Assembly (NCBI RefSeq): GCF_000732615.1
Contig: NZ_JPGL01000026.1
Coordinates: forward strand, 58,325 to 122,324
Source of the DNA: Burkholderia paludis
GTDB taxonomy: Bacteria > Pseudomonadota > Gammaproteobacteria > Burkholderiales > Burkholderiaceae
DNA: 64,000 bases
Reading direction: 5' to 3'
Part shown: piece by piece, positions 18,185 through 26,856 of the stretch
Layout of the letters: each line of letters starts with the position of its first letter
How positions within the stretch are numbered: the stretch's first letter is position 1
Notes under the pieces: generated by a model
What the model saw: the letters and a program-made list of their open reading frames with translations, nothing else
The model's database searches: none
Told to the model about the DNA's origin: nothing
Position numbers and translations under genes: made by a program

Positions 18185-18962
18185 GCGCGGCGTCCGGCGC
18201 GGCCTCACGCGATCTCGCGGAAACCGACGCTGTCGCGGCCGTTCAGGATGCCTTCGAACGCGAACCGCGGGCAGACGCCGCGCGGATTCGCGCGCCGCGC
18301 CGCACATCCTGCCCGCCGGTCGTAGACGACGGTCGCCGCGCCCGACGACCGCCGGCGGCCGGTATCCGGCAATCCGGGGGCCGCGCGCGGCCGGCTGACC
18401 ACCCTGACGTCAGCGGCGGGCCGTCCCCCGTTTCGAAGCGCCCGTCGATCTCTTCAAAACTTTGTTTGACACAAACTAAAAAAGTTTGACATGAAGATTT
18501 CACTGGGATAAGTTTTGCGCAAGCTTCCGGAAAGCAATCCGGCCAGCCGCGCGCGACTCGCGTCGCGCTTTCCCGCCGTTGCAGCACCGCCGTTCGCAAC
18601 ATCCCCGCCTCATCGCATTGCGCCGTTCCGTTTCATCCGAAACCTGAAGGAAGATCGGGCACTGCCGCGCTCGATTCGTACTCCTCTGCTCTTTTCGGAC
18701 CGCCCGCCGTGCTTCGGCCGGGCGATCCGTATCGGCCGCCGCGCCGACGCTCCACGGTCGGCGCGACGTCGCCGCCCCGGCAACCGCCGGGGTGCGCGCC
18801 GCGCGGCCGGCATCGACGCCGGCCGCCACATCCGGGCATCGCGCCCGGTGCGTTCGAAGGTGCAGTTCCGCTTCATCCGATGCAGCACCCGGCCGGGCCT
18901 CGGGGGGGACATACCGCGGGCCGGCCGGTTCCGGACAATCACGAACAAGAACGAGGTCGACA
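18185..18962 (+). other. 778-bp non-coding stretch
   Basis: No convincing gene is seen. The first ~220 bp carry a short minus-strand frame ending at 18205 whose tail reads 'FEGILNGRDSVGFREIA', which could be a gene remnant, but there is no start or SD. From 18455 to 18520 the sequence turns AT-rich and contains a promoter-like element. The remaining ~440 bp is GC-rich and would be a long 5' leader for the lipoprotein gene at 18963. Confidence 0.5.
18464..18512 (+). promoter_or_regulatory. Candidate promoter with repeated GTTTGACA
   Basis: GTTTGACA occurs at 18464-18471 and again at 18484-18491, 20 bp apart, and GTTTG-ACA-CAAAC (18464-18476) is a perfect inverted repeat. The second copy supplies a consensus -35 TTGACA (18486-18491), with GATAAG (18507-18512) 15 bp further as a possible -10. 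The region is strongly AT-rich for this genome. It could drive the S15-type lipoprotein gene about 450 bp downstream. Confidence 0.4.
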
Positions 18963-20915
18963 ATGAACATTCATCGAACCGGAATGCGGCGCGCGTGGCT
19001 TCCCGCGCTTGCCGCGGCCGTGACGCTCGCCGCATGCGGCGGCGACGACGGCGGCAGCGTGGCGGGCGTATCGGCGCTTGCCCAGAGCCCGCAGGAGGGG
19101 GCCGCCGCCGCGGCCGACACGCAATCGCTCACGTCGCGCATCTCGCCGTCCGGCGTCCCGTACGCGAACCCGGCCGGCAGCGGGCGCTACCGGCCCGTGA
19201 TCGCGAACGGCCAGGTCCAGCCGTCGCTGTCGGGCGGCACGATCGAGGAGAACGCGTGGGTCGATACGCCGGTCGATTCCGACGGCGACGGCACGCGCGA
19301 CCGCATCCACGTGCGCGTCGTGCGCCCGGCCGAAACCGCGAACGGCGCCCGCACGCCCGTCATCGTGCTCGCGAGCCCGTACTACGCCGGGCTCGCCGAC
19401 AGCCCCGACCACGATGTCGACGTCGAACTCGACGGCACGCCGCATCCTGCCGCCCCTGCCCCGGCGGCCGCCGCCTCGGTGTCCGCACGCATCATGGCCG
19501 CCGCGCCGCAGGTGCGGATCCTGCAGCAGGTCGAAGCGGCCGCCGCGGGGCGCTCGTGGATCGAGAGCTACTTCATCCCGCGCGGCTTCACGATCGTCTA
19601 TGCGGATTCGCTCGGCACCGCCGGCTCCGACGGCTGCCCGACGATCCTGACGCGCGACGAATCGGTCGCGATGGCGTCGGTGATCCGCTGGCTCGGCCGC
19701 GACGCGACCGCGAAGGACGCGAACGGCAAGGCGGTCGTCGCGAGCTGGTCGACGGGCCACGTCGGCATGTACGGCGTGTCGTACGACGGCACGCTGCCGA
19801 AGATGGTCGCGAGCCTGCGCACGCGCGGGCTCGACGCGATCGTGCCGGTCGCCGGACTGTCGAACATGTACGGCTACTACCGCTCGGGCGGGCTCGTGCG
19901 CGCGCCGGAAGGCTACCAGGGCGAGGACGTCGACGTGTACATCAAGGCGCTGCTGACGAACGCGCACCCGGAGCGCTGCACGCACCTGATCGACGAGGCG
20001 CTGCAGCAGGAAGACCGCAAGACCGGCGACTATTCGCGGTTCTGGGCCGCGCGCGACATCCCGACCGCGCTCGCGGTCGCGCCGGCGCTCGTCGCGCAGG
20101 GGCTGACCGACGACAACGTGCGCGTCGACCAGTCGACGTCGTGGCATCTGGCGATGCGGCGCCAGGGCGTGCCGACGCAGCTGTGGCTGCATCGCCTGAA
20201 GCACACCGACCCGACCCGCGTGCCGGCGATGGCCGATGCGTGGACCGCGGAGGTAAACCGGTGGTTTACGCGCTACCTGATCGGCGTTGACAACGGCGTC
20301 GAGCGCGATCCGCGCGCGGTGATCGAGCAGGCGGACGGCACGCTGCTGAAGGAAGCGGACTGGGCCGCGCGCCGCGCTACGCCGGTCACGTATTTCGCGG
20401 GCGGCGACGGCGCAGGCACCGGCACGCTGCTGCGACTGCCGACCGGCGGCCCGCTCGCGCGCTTCGCCGACGATGCGCGCATTCCCGCGCTCACGCTGGC
20501 GAACGCGTCGACGGGAGAAAACCGCAGCCGCTTCGAGACCGCGCCGCTGACGGCGACCACGCGCCTGTCCGGCGCCGCGACCGCGCGCGTCAGGCTGACC
20601 TTCACGGCGGTGGCCAACGTGACGGCCCTGCTGGTCGATCGCGCACCGGACGGCACGGCCACGATCGTCACGCGGGCGTGGACCGACCCGCGCAACCGCT
20701 TGTCCGAGTGGCGCTCGGAACCCGTGCTGCCGGGGATGCCGTACGACCTGAAGCTGACGTTCATGCCGCGCGACTACCGGCTGGAAGCCGGCCACCGGCT
20801 CGGGCTCGTCGTGCTATCCAGCGACAACGAGGCGACACTGCGGCCGACGCCGGGCACGGGCCTGACGCTCGATCCGGCCGGCACGTCGGTGACGGTGCCG
20901 CTGGTCGCGTCGTAA
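18963..20915 (+). CDS. Lipoprotein X-Pro dipeptidyl-peptidase-like hydrolase (S15/CocE type)
   Basis: The 650-residue protein starts with a lipoprotein signal, 'AAVTLAACGGDD', with Cys25 as the lipidation site. The hydrolase domain shows 'RTPVIVLASPYY', 'DSLGTAGSDGCP' and 'YGVSYDG' with nucleophile Ser273, the S15 signature. The last ~150 residues ('TARVRLTFTAVANVTALLVD', 'GHRLGLVVLSSDN') are the jelly-roll C-terminal domain of this family. It should cleave X-Pro peptides or esters outside the cytoplasm. SD 'GAGGTCGACA' precedes ATG 18963. A hairpin terminator follows. Confidence 0.88.
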   Translation: MNIHRTGMRRAWLPALAAAVTLAACGGDDGGSVAGVSALAQSPQEGAAAAADTQSLTSRISPSGVPYANPAGSGRYRPVIANGQVQPSLSGGTIEENAWVDTPVDSDGDGTRDRIHVRVVRPAETANGARTPVIVLASPYYAGLADSPDHDVDVELDGTPHPAAPAPAAAASVSARIMAAAPQVRILQQVEAAAAGRSWIESYFIPRGFTIVYADSLGTAGSDGCPTILTRDESVAMASVIRWLGRDATAKDANGKAVVASWSTGHVGMYGVSYDGTLPKMVASLRTRGLDAIVPVAGLSNMYGYYRSGGLVRAPEGYQGEDVDVYIKALLTNAHPERCTHLIDEALQQEDRKTGDYSRFWAARDIPTALAVAPALVAQGLTDDNVRVDQSTSWHLAMRRQGVPTQLWLHRLKHTDPTRVPAMADAWTAEVNRWFTRYLIGVDNGVERDPRAVIEQADGTLLKEADWAARRATPVTYFAGGDGAGTGTLLRLPTGGPLARFADDARIPALTLANASTGENRSRFETAPLTATTRLSGAATARVRLTFTAVANVTALLVDRAPDGTATIVTRAWTDPRNRLSEWRSEPVLPGMPYDLKLTFMPRDYRLEAGHRLGLVVLSSDNEATLRPTPGTGLTLDPAGTSVTVPLVAS

Positions 20916-20938
20916 GCGGGCGCGCCCCGCACAGGGCC

Positions 20939-20975
20939 GAGGGCGGCCGGCGTCTTCCCGACGCCGGCCGCCCTC
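20939..20975. terminator. Perfect 16-bp hairpin between convergent genes
   Basis: Arms GAGGGCGGCCGGCGTC (20939-20954) and GACGCCGGCCGCCCTC (20960-20975) are exact reverse complements with a 5-base loop. It lies between the convergent lipoprotein hydrolase and D-2-hydroxyacid dehydrogenase genes and can act in both directions. There is no U-tract, so it may stop transcription less sharply or protect 3' ends. Confidence 0.65.
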
Positions 20976-21015
20976 GATGCTTTCCGGTCGCCGCAAGCGG
21001 CGCTTCGGATGCGGC

Positions 21016-21945
21016 TCAGAGCGGCGTCAGCACCGGCTGCCCCGCGAAATGCCGCGCCGCGTTGTCGAGAAACTGCCGGACCGAGCGATCCAGCGCCTCG
21101 GGCGACCAGCCGCCCATGTGCGGCGTCAGCACGACGCTGTCGAGATCCGTCAGCGCGCGCGGCGGCTCCGGCTCGCTTTCGTAGACGTCGAGCCCCGCGC
21201 CGGCGATGCGCCCTTCGCGCAACGCCTCCGCCAAAGCAGCGGTATCGACAACACTGCCGCGCGACACGTTGACGAGAAAGCCGCCCGGCCCGAGCGCATC
21301 GAGCGCCGCGCGGTCGATCAGGTGCCGCGTGCCCGCGCCGCCCGGCGTCGCGACGATCAGGAAATCGGCCCACTGCGCGAGCGCGTCGACGCGGTCGAAA
21401 TAGCGGTAAGGAACGTTCTTTTCCGAGCGGTTGTGATAACCGATCTCGATGTCGAAGCCCGCCGCGCGGCGCGCGCACTTCTCGCCGATCTTGCCGAGGC
21501 CGACGATGCCGAGCTTCTTGCCCGACACGTTCGGCGGCATCGCCAGGCCGTCGCGCCAGACGCCCGCGCGGGTTTTCGCATCGAGCGGCACGACGTGGCG
21601 CACCGCCGCGAGCAGCAGCGCGAACGCGTGATCGGCCACGCAATCGTCGTTGGTGCCGGCGCCCGTGACGACGGCGATCCCGCGCGCCTTCGCATGCGCG
21701 ACGTCGATGTGCTCGTAGCCGGCGCCGAGCGCGCTGACGAACGTGAGTTGCGGAAGACGATCGATTTCGGCGGCGGTGAGCCCCGTGCTGCCGTTGGTCA
21801 GCACCGCGCGTATCGTGCCGCCGCGGGCGGCGATCGCGCGTTCGCGCTCTTCGGGAGTCGGGGCATGGTGCACGTCGAACGACGCGGCGATTTCGCGTTG
21901 CGCATCGCCGCGCAACGCGATGAGGACAAGCAGCTCGGGCTTCAT
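21016..21945 (-). CDS. D-2-hydroxyacid dehydrogenase
   Basis: The 309-residue protein has the D-isomer-specific 2-hydroxyacid dehydrogenase fold. 'GIVGLGKIGEKCARRA' (about 148-163) is the NAD(P) Rossmann motif; 'NVSRGSVVDTAAL' carries the substrate-binding Arg, the acidic residue follows in 'LDVYESEPEPP', and 'LTPHMGG' carries the catalytic His. It is closest in style to GhrB/hydroxypyruvate reductases, so glyoxylate, hydroxypyruvate or a 2-keto acid is a likely substrate. ATG 21945 gives the usual start, and the longer open frame upstream has no coding signal. Confidence 0.87.
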   Translation of the reverse strand: MKPELLVLIALRGDAQREIAASFDVHHAPTPEERERAIAARGGTIRAVLTNGSTGLTAAEIDRLPQLTFVSALGAGYEHIDVAHAKARGIAVVTGAGTNDDCVADHAFALLLAAVRHVVPLDAKTRAGVWRDGLAMPPNVSGKKLGIVGLGKIGEKCARRAAGFDIEIGYHNRSEKNVPYRYFDRVDALAQWADFLIVATPGGAGTRHLIDRAALDALGPGGFLVNVSRGSVVDTAALAEALREGRIAGAGLDVYESEPEPPRALTDLDSVVLTPHMGGWSPEALDRSVRQFLDNAARHFAGQPVLTPL

Positions 21946-22115
21946 GTGAGGCACTCTCGTCGGCAAGGCGGAAACGGATTCCAGTGTAGCAAGCCTGCAC
22001 GACGGACGCGGGTTATCCCCACGCGGGCTGTGGACGCGCCGCAGCAAGCGGTTTGCCAAAGCGGGCCCAGTCAAGTAAGTTTCGGCGTACGCCCCCGTCC
22101 TGGAGAATGGCCCGA

Positions 22116-23039
22116 ATGAAGCTCGCCCTACCCGCCCGGATCCTGGGCCTCGCAGTCGCCGCCGCCCTTGCCGCACCCGGCGCGCATGCCGACACGCCCG
22201 TCGTCGTGTCGTCGAAGATCGACACCGAAGGCAACCTGCTCGGCAACCTCATCGCGCAGGTGCTGAAGGCCCACGGCATTCCGGTCACCGAAAGAATCGC
22301 GCTCGGCGCGACGCCGATCGTGCGCAAGGCGCTGACGAGCGGCGAGATCGACATCTACCCGGAATACACCGGTAACGCCGCGTTCTTCTTCAACAAGGCC
22401 GACGACCCGGTCTGGAAGGATGCCGCGAAAGGCTACGACACCGCGAAGCAGCTCGACTACGCGGCCAACCATCTCGTGTGGCTCGCACCGGCGCCCGCGA
22501 ACAACACGTGGGGCGTCGCGGTGCTCGCGCCCGTCGCGCAATCGCAGCACCTGAAATCCTTCTCCGATTTCGGCAAGTGGGTTGCGGGCGGCGGCAAGGT
22601 GAAGCTCGCGGCATCGGCCGAGTTCGTGAACAGCGCGTCCGCGCTGCCGTCGTTCGAGAAGGCGTACGGCTTCAAGCTGAAGCCCGAGCAGCTCGTCGTG
22701 CTGTCGGGCGGCGACACGTCCGCGACGATCAAGGCCGCCGCGAACCAGACCGACGGCGTGAACGCCGCGATGGTCTACGGCACCGACGGCGGAATCTCGT
22801 CGAGCGGCCTCGCGGTGCTCGACGACGACAAGCACGTGCAGCCCGTCTACGCCCCCGCGCCGGTGATCCGCGAGGCCGTACTGAAGGCGCATCCGCAGAT
22901 CGCCGACTACCTGAAGCCGGTGTTCGCGAGCCTCGACCTGAAAACGCTGCAGACGCTGAACGCACGCATCCAGATCAACGGCGAGCCGGCAGCCGGCGTC
23001 GCGCAGCGCTATCTGAAGTCGAAGGGCTTCGTCAAATGA
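22116..23039 (+). CDS. Osmoprotectant ABC transporter substrate-binding protein (OsmF/YehZ type)
   Basis: The 307-residue protein has a Sec signal peptide ending at about residue 24 ('AAPGAHA'). 'VVVSSKIDTEGNLLGNLIAQ', 'GATPIVRKALTSGEIDIYPEYTGNA' and 'VNAAMVYGTDGGI' are hallmarks of the OpuAC/OsmF/YehZ betaine- and choline-binding family. It collects the ligand in the periplasm for the membrane complex encoded by the next three genes. SD TGGAG (22101-22105) favours ATG 22116 over ATG 22107. Its stop overlaps the permease start by ATGA. Confidence 0.88.
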   Translation: MKLALPARILGLAVAAALAAPGAHADTPVVVSSKIDTEGNLLGNLIAQVLKAHGIPVTERIALGATPIVRKALTSGEIDIYPEYTGNAAFFFNKADDPVWKDAAKGYDTAKQLDYAANHLVWLAPAPANNTWGVAVLAPVAQSQHLKSFSDFGKWVAGGGKVKLAASAEFVNSASALPSFEKAYGFKLKPEQLVVLSGGDTSATIKAAANQTDGVNAAMVYGTDGGISSSGLAVLDDDKHVQPVYAPAPVIREAVLKAHPQIADYLKPVFASLDLKTLQTLNARIQINGEPAAGVAQRYLKSKGFVK

Positions 23040-24214
23040 CGGAACGCGCGGCGGCGTCCGCGCGGCGCATGACGGCCGACAAGGTCGGCATTCTGATCGG
23101 CGTCCTGACGATCGCCGCCGTGCTCGGCCTGCCGTTCGCGGTGCTGCGCCCGAATCGCATCGCGGCCGGCACGGATCTGTCCGTGTTCGCCGCGCTGCCG
23201 GCCCGGCAGGGCGCCGCGCTCGCCGCGCTGTGGATCGTCGGCGCGCTGTGGGCGATGACGGCGAGCCGCCCCGCGTGGCGGCTCGCGGCCGGCTGCGCAT
23301 GGCTCGCGACGCTGGCGTACGCGGTCGGCGCGGCCGCGACGCACGTCGTCGCGCCCGACGACGTGCTCGCCCGCGTATCGCCCTCCTCAGGCGTCTGGCT
23401 GCTGCTGTTCGCATGGGCGGTGCTCGTCGCCGACGCGCTCGCGCGGCTCGCGTTCGGCCCGTGGCGGCGCCTCGCCGCGCTCGCCGTCGCGGTGGCCGCG
23501 ATCGCGGTGCCGCTCGCGAGCGGCTGGTGGGACGGGCTCTCCGTGATGCGCGAATACGCGGTGCGCAGCGACGACTTCTGGCGCGAGGCGATCCGGCACG
23601 TGGCGCTCGCGGGCGGCTCGGTGGCCGCCGCGCTGATCGCGGGCGTGCCGCTCGGCATCGCATGCGCGCGCATCGCGGCGGTGCGGACCGTCTCGATGCC
23701 GGTGCTCAATATCGTGCAGACGATCCCCAGCATCGCGATGTACGGGCTGATGATGGCGCCGCTCGGCGCGCTTGCCGCACGCGTGCCGCTCGCGGCCGCG
23801 CTCGGCATCCGCGGAATCGGCGTCGCGCCGGCCGCGCTCGCGCTGTTCCTGTATTCGCTGCTGCCGATCGTGTCGAGCGTCGTGGTCGGGCTCGGGCAAG
23901 TGCCGCCGCACGTGACCGAAGCCGCACGCGCGATGGGCATGACGCGCATGCAGCGGCTGCTGCGCGTCGACCTCGTGCTGGCGTTGCCGGTGATCCTGAG
24001 CGGCGTGCGCATCGTGCTCGTGCAGAACATCGGCCTGACCGCGGTCGCCGCGCTGATCGGCGGCGGCGGGTTCGGCACCTTCATCTTCCAGGGCATCGGG
24101 CAGTCGGCCGCCGATCTCGTGTTGCTTGGCGCGATCCCGACGATCGCGCTCGCACTGGCGGCCGCTATCGTGTTCGAAGCCGCGACCTCGCTCGCGAAGG
24201 GACGTACCGCATGA
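23036..24214 (+). CDS. Osmoprotectant ABC transporter permease, long (YehY type)
   Basis: The 392-residue membrane protein has an N-terminal half with four or so extra TM segments (about 18-175) and a C-terminal permease domain with the EAA-like loop 'VTEAARAMGMTRMQRLLRVD' near 295-314. The long form is the YehY type, as opposed to the short YehW-type partner encoded two genes on. It would form the inner-membrane channel for betaine, choline or a related solute. It overlaps both neighbours by ATGA, so the four genes form a tight operon. Confidence 0.87.
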   Translation: MTERAAASARRMTADKVGILIGVLTIAAVLGLPFAVLRPNRIAAGTDLSVFAALPARQGAALAALWIVGALWAMTASRPAWRLAAGCAWLATLAYAVGAAATHVVAPDDVLARVSPSSGVWLLLFAWAVLVADALARLAFGPWRRLAALAVAVAAIAVPLASGWWDGLSVMREYAVRSDDFWREAIRHVALAGGSVAAALIAGVPLGIACARIAAVRTVSMPVLNIVQTIPSIAMYGLMMAPLGALAARVPLAAALGIRGIGVAPAALALFLYSLLPIVSSVVVGLGQVPPHVTEAARAMGMTRMQRLLRVDLVLALPVILSGVRIVLVQNIGLTAVAALIGGGGFGTFIFQGIGQSAADLVLLGAIPTIALALAAAIVFEAATSLAKGRTA

Positions 24215-25149
24215 TCGAGATCGAACGCGCCGGCAAGCGCTTCGGCGCAACCCTCGCCGTCGACGACGTGTCGCTGACGATGCAGCGCGGCACGATCACC
24301 GCGCTCGTCGGCGCATCGGGCAGCGGCAAGTCGACGCTGCTGCGCATGATCAACCGGCTGATCGCGCCCACCAGCGGCACGATCCGAATCGACGGCGTCG
24401 ATACGGCCACCGTCGCGCCCGAGCAGTTGCGGCGCGGCATCGGCTATGCGATCCAGGGGCACGGGCTGTTTCCGCACTGGAGCGTCGCGCGCAACATCGC
24501 GACCGTGCCGCGCCTGCTCGGCTGGCCGGCCGATCGCATCGACGCGCGCGTGAACGCGCTGCTCGACCTGTTCCATCTCGCACCGGCCGAGTTCGCCGGC
24601 AAGCTGCCGCACGAACTGTCGGGCGGACAGCAGCAGCGCGTCGGCGTCGCGCGCGCGCTCGCGGCCGAGCCCGCGATCTTGCTGATGGACGAGCCCTTCG
24701 GCGCGCTCGACCCGATCATTCGCGGCAAGGCGCAGGACGACCTGCTCGCGTTGCAGCGCCGCCTCGGCATCACGGTCGTGATCGTCACGCACGATATCGA
24801 GGAAGCGCTGAAGCTCGGCGACACAATCGCGGTGATGGACGGCGGGCGCCTGCTGCAGGTCGCGCCGCCGGCCGAGATTCTCGGCAAGCCGGCAGCGGGC
24901 GTCGTCGAGCAGCTCGTCGCGGGCGTCGACCGGCCGCTGCGCCTGCTCGCCCTGACGCCGATCGATACGGTGGCCGAACCCGGTCACGCCGACGGCGCCC
25001 CGATCGCCGCGACGCGCACGCTGCGCGATGCGGTGTCCGAACTGCTGTGGCGCGGCGTCGATGCGCTGCCGGTCGACGACGGCAACGGCAACCACGCGCG
25101 CCGCATCACGCTCGACGCGATTCGCGCGCACGCGCGCCAGCCCGCATGA
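24211..25149 (+). CDS. Osmoprotectant ABC transporter ATP-binding protein (YehX/OpuCA type)
   Basis: The 312-residue ATPase has Walker A 'GASGSGKST' at about 35-43, a Q-loop, the signature 'LSGGQQQRVGVARAL', Walker B 'AILLMDEPFGALDP' and the H-loop 'VTHD'. After about residue 235 comes a tail with a single CBS-like stretch ('LRDAVSELLWRGVDALPVDD'), shorter than the paired CBS domains of classic OpuCA; in that family CBS domains sense ionic strength. It powers the two flanking permeases. Confidence 0.9.
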   Translation: MIEIERAGKRFGATLAVDDVSLTMQRGTITALVGASGSGKSTLLRMINRLIAPTSGTIRIDGVDTATVAPEQLRRGIGYAIQGHGLFPHWSVARNIATVPRLLGWPADRIDARVNALLDLFHLAPAEFAGKLPHELSGGQQQRVGVARALAAEPAILLMDEPFGALDPIIRGKAQDDLLALQRRLGITVVIVTHDIEEALKLGDTIAVMDGGRLLQVAPPAEILGKPAAGVVEQLVAGVDRPLRLLALTPIDTVAEPGHADGAPIAATRTLRDAVSELLWRGVDALPVDDGNGNHARRITLDAIRAHARQPA

Positions 25150-25910
25150 CGGCGCACCGCGCGCGGCCCGCGCGCTCCGCATTCCCGGCCCATGCGGCAC
25201 GCGCGGCCGCACTCGCGCTGCTGCTCGTGCTGCTGCTGCGCCCCGCGTGGCTGCAGGGGCTGTTCGCGCCGTTCGCGGACAACGGCGCGCCGGTCATCTA
25301 CGATCGTGCGAGCCTGCTCGATCTCACGCTCGCGCATCTCGGCACTGTCGCGCTGTCGAGCACGCTCGGCACGCTCGTCGCCGTCGCGGCCGGGATCGCG
25401 GTCACGCGGCCGTGGGGCGCGGATTTCCTGCCGGTCGCACGCAGCGTCGTCGACATCGGCCAGACCTTCCCGCCCGTCGCGGTGCTCGCGCTCGCGGTGC
25501 CGGCCGTCGGCTTCGGATTGAAGCCCGTGCTGATCGCGCTCGTGCTGTATGGCCTCCTGCCCGTGTTCGAAAGCATGATCGCCGGGCTCGAGGACGTGCC
25601 GCGCGACGTCGTCGACGCCGCACGCGGCATGGGAATGAGCGGCTGGCAGCAACTGGTATCGGTCGAGCTGCCGCTCGCGTTTCCGGTGATCGTCAACGGC
25701 ATCCGGCTCGCCGTCGTGATCAATCTCGGCACCGCGACGATCGGCTCGACGGTCGCCGCGCGCGGGCTCGGCGACGTGATCATCGCGGGCCTGCAGACGT
25801 CGAACACGGCGTTCGTGCTGCAGGGCGGCCTGATCGTCGGGCTGCTCGCGGTGCTCGTCAGCGATGCGATCGGCGCGCTTGCCCGGATCGCGACCGCACG
25901 GCGCGCGTAA
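25146..25910 (+). CDS. Osmoprotectant ABC transporter permease, short (YehW type)
   Basis: The 254-residue protein has five to six TM segments and the EAA loop 'VVDAARGMGMSGWQQLVSVE' at about 156-175. It starts at ATG 25146, overlapping the ATPase stop, and closes the operon. Together with the long permease it would make a heterodimeric channel. The substrate is likely glycine betaine or a similar quaternary amine, based on family rather than on anything specific in this sequence. Confidence 0.87.
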   Translation: MTAHRARPARSAFPAHAARAAALALLLVLLLRPAWLQGLFAPFADNGAPVIYDRASLLDLTLAHLGTVALSSTLGTLVAVAAGIAVTRPWGADFLPVARSVVDIGQTFPPVAVLALAVPAVGFGLKPVLIALVLYGLLPVFESMIAGLEDVPRDVVDAARGMGMSGWQQLVSVELPLAFPVIVNGIRLAVVINLGTATIGSTVAARGLGDVIIAGLQTSNTAFVLQGGLIVGLLAVLVSDAIGALARIATARRA

Positions 25911-26118
25911 CGCGCGCGGGCCGCATCCGATCTCGCGCCTGTCGCAACCAACAGGCGCCATGCCAGGCGACATTCATCCGGACTCCGATGCGTATCCGTG
26001 CAACGATCGGCCCGCGAATCGATACAAGCCTACACGTCGCTTTCATTCAAACCGGCGTTCGACCATCGGCGGCGATTGGCCGATATACTATGCCCCTCCC
26101 AGTTCCCCACCTTCCACC

Positions 26119-26784
26119 ATGCGACGGTTTCTCTGGCTGATCGTGGTATCGCTCGGCATCGCGCAACAGGCGTCGGCGCAACAGGCGCCCGCACTGTCTG
26201 CGTCCGCGCCCGAAACGGCCGCGTCGGCGCCGCTCGTCGCCTCCGCGCCGCTCGCCGATGCCAACAATCAGCCGAACGAAGCAAACCGCCGCATCACGTC
26301 CTACCTGACGCGGAAATTCGGTGTCGCGAAGGAACGCGCCGCGAAGCTGGCCGATATCGTGAGCGTTACTGCGACGAAATATTCGCTGCCGCCCGCACTC
26401 GTTTACGCCATCATCTCGATCGAATCGCGCTTTCAGGAAAAGGCGCGCGGCCAGCACGGCGCGACCGGGCTGATGCAGGTCGTGCCGGCCGCGCATCGCG
26501 GCCTGCTGCGCAACGTGAAGGACCTGACCGAGCCGAACGCGAACGTCGACGCCGGCTCCGCGATCCTGTCGGGCTACGTGAGGGCGGCCGGCGGCAACGT
26601 GCAGGCCGGGCTGAAGAGCTACGGCGGGTCGAACGCGTATGCGGCGAAGGTGATGCAGCGGGTCGATTCGTTCCGGTTCGTGCTCGAACCGGACGACGAC
26701 GCGAAAGCCGTGAAACCCGCGAACGACGCGAAGGGCCGCATGATGCCGGTCAGCGACACGTCCTCGGCGCGCGACACGCAGTAA
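26119..26784 (+). CDS. Lytic transglycosylase (SLT domain)
   Basis: The 221-residue protein has a signal peptide ending 'QQASA' (about 21), an Ala/Ser-rich linker and an SLT domain at about 85-190. 'VYAIISIESRFQEKA' holds the catalytic Glu, and 'GATGLMQVVPA' and 'AGLKSYGGSNAYAAKVM' are the other SLT motifs. It should cut peptidoglycan in the periplasm, giving 1,6-anhydro-muramyl ends. It is the small, soluble kind often linked to secretion systems, but no such genes are near. The C-terminal ~35 residues are polar and probably unstructured. Confidence 0.9.
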   Translation: MRRFLWLIVVSLGIAQQASAQQAPALSASAPETAASAPLVASAPLADANNQPNEANRRITSYLTRKFGVAKERAAKLADIVSVTATKYSLPPALVYAIISIESRFQEKARGQHGATGLMQVVPAAHRGLLRNVKDLTEPNANVDAGSAILSGYVRAAGGNVQAGLKSYGGSNAYAAKVMQRVDSFRFVLEPDDDAKAVKPANDAKGRMMPVSDTSSARDTQ

Positions 26785-26791
26785 GCGCAGC

Positions 26792-26809
26792 CGCGCACAT
26801 CCGTGCGCG
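26792..26809. terminator. Short hairpin between convergent genes
   Basis: CGCGCAC (26792-26798) pairs with GTGCGCG (26803-26809) around a 4-base loop, just after the transglycosylase stop and ahead of the convergent LysR stop. It has no U-tract and is short, so it is only a weak terminator candidate. Confidence 0.3.
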
Positions 26810-26856
26810 AGCCCCGTCCTGCCGCGCACGCACGGCGCACCCCGGCACGCCGCCCG

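Noticed and set aside
18205..18402. Short minus-strand frame ending 'NGRDSVGFREIA'
   Set aside because: There is no SD or sensible start and no recognised family; it may be a gene remnant but cannot be supported as a gene.
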